Positions 62,235-64,000 of a DNA stretch of 64,000 nucleotides are shown piece by piece (positions within the stretch are counted from its first letter, which is position 1; each line of letters starts with the position of its first letter). The stretch lies in the NCBI RefSeq assembly GCF_027594825.1, contig NZ_CP088930.1:310001-374000 (forward strand), written 5' to 3'. The notes beneath the pieces were generated by a model that worked only from the letters and a program-made list of their open reading frames with translations, had not been told where the DNA came from and did not search any database. The stretch is from Serratia liquefaciens (lineage in GTDB: Bacteria > Pseudomonadota > Gammaproteobacteria > Enterobacterales > Enterobacteriaceae). Position numbers and translations under genes: made by a program.

Positions 62235-62546
62235 CTTGCTTCCAGAAGCTGGCAAAAAATACGAAAAATCCTGTCTGCATGACGGCGTCCAACCCTCTGG
62301 CCAGCATGCCTGACGTTGCACGCAAAACGCGCAGTCAGCCAGATATTATTGCTAGTTTTCACCGGGCTGGCATCAGCTAATTGAAAATTTAAAAATATTA
62401 TTATGTTTCAATCTGTCACGCGGTGATTTGCTGAGGAGAGTGGATTCAGATGCGGGAGGCTTGCGACGCTATGGCCAATAACGGGGCGTTTGGAGGGTTA
62501 CCGCCCCGGACACCGCCAGTCGGCTCCGGGGAAGCTGCAGCCAGGG
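62235..62546. other. intergenic region with overlapping GC-rich hairpins
   Basis: Downstream of the GH13 gene, CGGGGCG (62482-62488) can pair with CGCCCCG (62502-62508), and CCCCGGA (62504-62510) with TCCGGGG (62525-62531). The two stems share bases and exclude each other. Either could end the GH13 transcript, although no T-run follows. The left half holds the AT-rich promoter region of the cyclase gene. No gene is seen. Confidence 0.4.
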
Positions 62547-64000
62547 TCAAACACCGTCCAGGGTTTCTCCCTGCTGATAGACCCTGGCTTCATAAGGGCG
62601 CAGCCTTAACCCTTCGCCATTGTCCTGATAGTTACCCAGTAGCCAGCGCCACGGGCCGGGTGGCAATGCCTGCGGGTCGACCTGCTGTGGTTCACCACTC
62701 AGGTTACACAGCACCAGCCCTTGCTGCTGATTCAAGCGGCGACTATAAGCGTAAATATGCGGATGCTCCGCCAGTTGCAATTGATAGCGGCCATAGATCC
62801 ACACCGGATCCTGCTTGCGCAGACGGATCAGCGCCCGATAAAAATTCAGTACCGAATCGGCTTCTTCGCGCTGACGCGCCACGTTGATCTGCGGATAGTT
62901 GGCATTGACCGCAAACCAGGGCGCGACAGAGCTGAAACCCGCGTGGGCGCCGTCGTCCCACTGCATTGGCGTGCGCGAGTTGTCGCGCCCGCTGCGGCCG
63001 AGAAACGCCAGGATCTGCGCCTCGTCCATGCCCTGCTCGCGCAGCTTGGCAAAACGGTTCCTGGCGGCAACATCGTTAAAATCGGCCAGGCTCTGGAAAC
63101 GGGTATTGGTCATCCCCAGCTCCTGCCCCTGATAAATAAACGGCGTTCCCTGCATCAGGAAATACATCGCGGCGATGGCAGTGGCGCTTTCGCGCCAATA
63201 CAGCTTATCGTCGCCCCATTTTGACACCACGCGCGGAATATCGTGGTTTTCGACGTACAGGGCATTCCACCCCTTTCCCTCCAGCAGCGTCTGCCAGCGA
63301 GTAAATATGTCCTTCAGGCCCATCACGTCTGCCCCGGCGTGCGGCGACTGCTGATGGTTGTTTTCCCACAGCTTGACGTGCTCGAACTGGAAAATCATGT
63401 TCAAGCGGCCGTGCTGTTCGCCCACCCAGTCTTCACCCTGCTCCGCCGAGGCCCCGTTCATTTCGCCTACCGTCATGATGTCATAGCGGTTAAACACCTG
63501 TTCGCACAGGTCATCGACATACTCCAGCAGGCCCTCACAGTTCAGATGCCGCTCGAAAGACGGCACGTAACGCAGCCCCTGCGGGTTGGGCATGTCGGTC
63601 AGCCCCGGCTGCTTTTTCATATGGCAAATGGCGTCGATGCGGAAACCGTCGATGCCCTTGTCCAGCCACCAGCGCATCATGTCATACAGCGCCGCGCGCA
63701 CCTGCGGGTTCTCCCAGTTCAGATCCGGTTGACGCTCCGAGAACAGATGAAGGAAGTATTGCTCGCTGCCGGGGTCATATTTCCAGGCCGAGCCGTTGAA
63801 AATGCTCTCCCAGTTGTTGGGTTCCGCGCCATTTTTACCGTCACGCCAGATATACCAATCGCGTTTGGCACTGGCTTGGGACGATCGGGATTCAATAAAC
63901 CACGGATGTTCGTCAGACGTGTGGTTAACCACCAGATCGAGTATTAACCGCATCCCGCGGCCATGCACTTCTGCCAACAACCGGTCAAAGTCCGCCATGG
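62547..64000 (-). CDS. GH13 alpha-glucosidase (oligo-1,6-glucosidase type), 5' end outside window
   Basis: Glycoside hydrolase family 13, GH13_31-like, with the catalytic set intact: nucleophile Asp in GIDGFRIDAI, acid/base Glu in MTVGEMNG, transition-state Asp in VENHDIPR, plus LVVNHTSDEH and GTPFIYQGQELGMTN. The C-terminal beta domain ends RLRPYEARVYQQGE. The ATG at 63998 is internal: the family has about 70-80 more residues (first barrel strand and the region before ADFDRLLAEVHGRGMRL), so the start lies right of the window. Relatives are oligo-1,6-glucosidase, trehalose-6-phosphate hydrolase and sucrose isomerase; the RLDRD loop of sucrose isomerases is not seen. Confidence 0.9.
   Translation of the reverse strand, partial: MADFDRLLAEVHGRGMRLILDLVVNHTSDEHPWFIESRSSQASAKRDWYIWRDGKNGAEPNNWESIFNGSAWKYDPGSEQYFLHLFSERQPDLNWENPQVRAALYDMMRWWLDKGIDGFRIDAICHMKKQPGLTDMPNPQGLRYVPSFERHLNCEGLLEYVDDLCEQVFNRYDIMTVGEMNGASAEQGEDWVGEQHGRLNMIFQFEHVKLWENNHQQSPHAGADVMGLKDIFTRWQTLLEGKGWNALYVENHDIPRVVSKWGDDKLYWRESATAIAAMYFLMQGTPFIYQGQELGMTNTRFQSLADFNDVAARNRFAKLREQGMDEAQILAFLGRSGRDNSRTPMQWDDGAHAGFSSVAPWFAVNANYPQINVARQREEADSVLNFYRALIRLRKQDPVWIYGRYQLQLAEHPHIYAYSRRLNQQQGLVLCNLSGEPQQVDPQALPPGPWRWLLGNYQDNGEGLRLRPYEARVYQQGETLDGV

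Noticed and set aside
62547..64000. Sucrose isomerase (isomaltulose synthase), known from some Serratia
   Set aside because: The product-specificity loop RLDRD was not found; the sequence fits ordinary GH13 alpha-glucosidases better.

Overview
The window is high-GC chromosomal DNA from a gamma-proteobacterium of the Enterobacterales. Gene content (CS1/alpha-type fimbriae, a pqqL/yddA-type locus, dsdA, a pca/pob cluster, 6-phospho-beta-glucosidase) and protein style point to Serratia or a close relative. This is inference from family resemblance, not a database match. No rRNA, tRNA, CRISPR array, insertion sequence or prophage was recognised. Both ends cut genes: a gamma-glutamyltransferase on the left and a GH13 alpha-glucosidase on the right.

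Left part (1-11.7 kb): after ggt comes a FimB-type tyrosine recombinase. It is followed by a 298-bp segment bounded by perfect 16-bp inverted repeats, and then a four-gene alpha-fimbria operon (chaperone, major pilin, usher, tip adhesin). The best promoter inside the segment points away from the fimbrial genes, so the sequence appears to show the OFF phase of a fimS-like switch. A DUF3857/transglutaminase protein behind a Fur-like box and a divergent XRE-cupin regulator/EamA exporter pair follow.

Iron region (11.7-22 kb): an ECF sigma factor, a FecR-type anti-sigma factor, an STN-domain TonB receptor, a YddA-type ABC transporter and a PqqL-type M16 protease run on the minus strand, with a dedicated TonB homologue divergent to them. 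This matches the protease-associated import systems (FusABCD; E. coli YddB-YddA-PqqL) that take up and cut iron proteins such as ferredoxin. Fur-like boxes sit at both promoters. A LysR gene and a periplasmic molybdenum/2Fe-2S/cytochrome c dehydrogenase follow (23-27 kb).

Sulfur island (27.7-39.8 kb): a plus-strand operon encodes two SfnB-like flavin oxidoreductases, an SnaA/DszA/DmoA-type monooxygenase, a MetQ-MetN-MetI-like ABC importer and an SsuA-like binding protein. It converges on a minus-strand operon of rhodanese, serine O-acetyltransferase, family 2A encapsulin (SrpI type) and a cysteine desulfurase with a long low-complexity N-terminal extension. The second operon is a desulfurase nanocompartment believed to store sulfur. 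Scavenging of organic sulfur and storage of sulfane sulfur thus lie side by side.

Right part (40-64 kb): a 2-hydroxyacid dehydrogenase, MFS transporter, RpiR regulator and GH1 phospho-glucosidase are followed by an AT-rich islet with a double-glycine-leader peptide gene (candidate microcin) and a two-helix membrane protein (candidate immunity). Then come pcaHG, pcaQ, pcaCB, pobA and pcaK, with PcaR-like operator sequences before pcaB and pcaK, and an IclR/PcaR-type regulator 5 kb away. Between them are a palindromic repeat cluster, a TupA-like ATP-grasp gene, an orphan lysine/ornithine N-hydroxylase and a 1.27-kb stretch without a convincing gene. dsdA, two small metabolic proteins, a MASE1-GGDEF diguanylate cyclase and the truncated alpha-glucosidase close the window.
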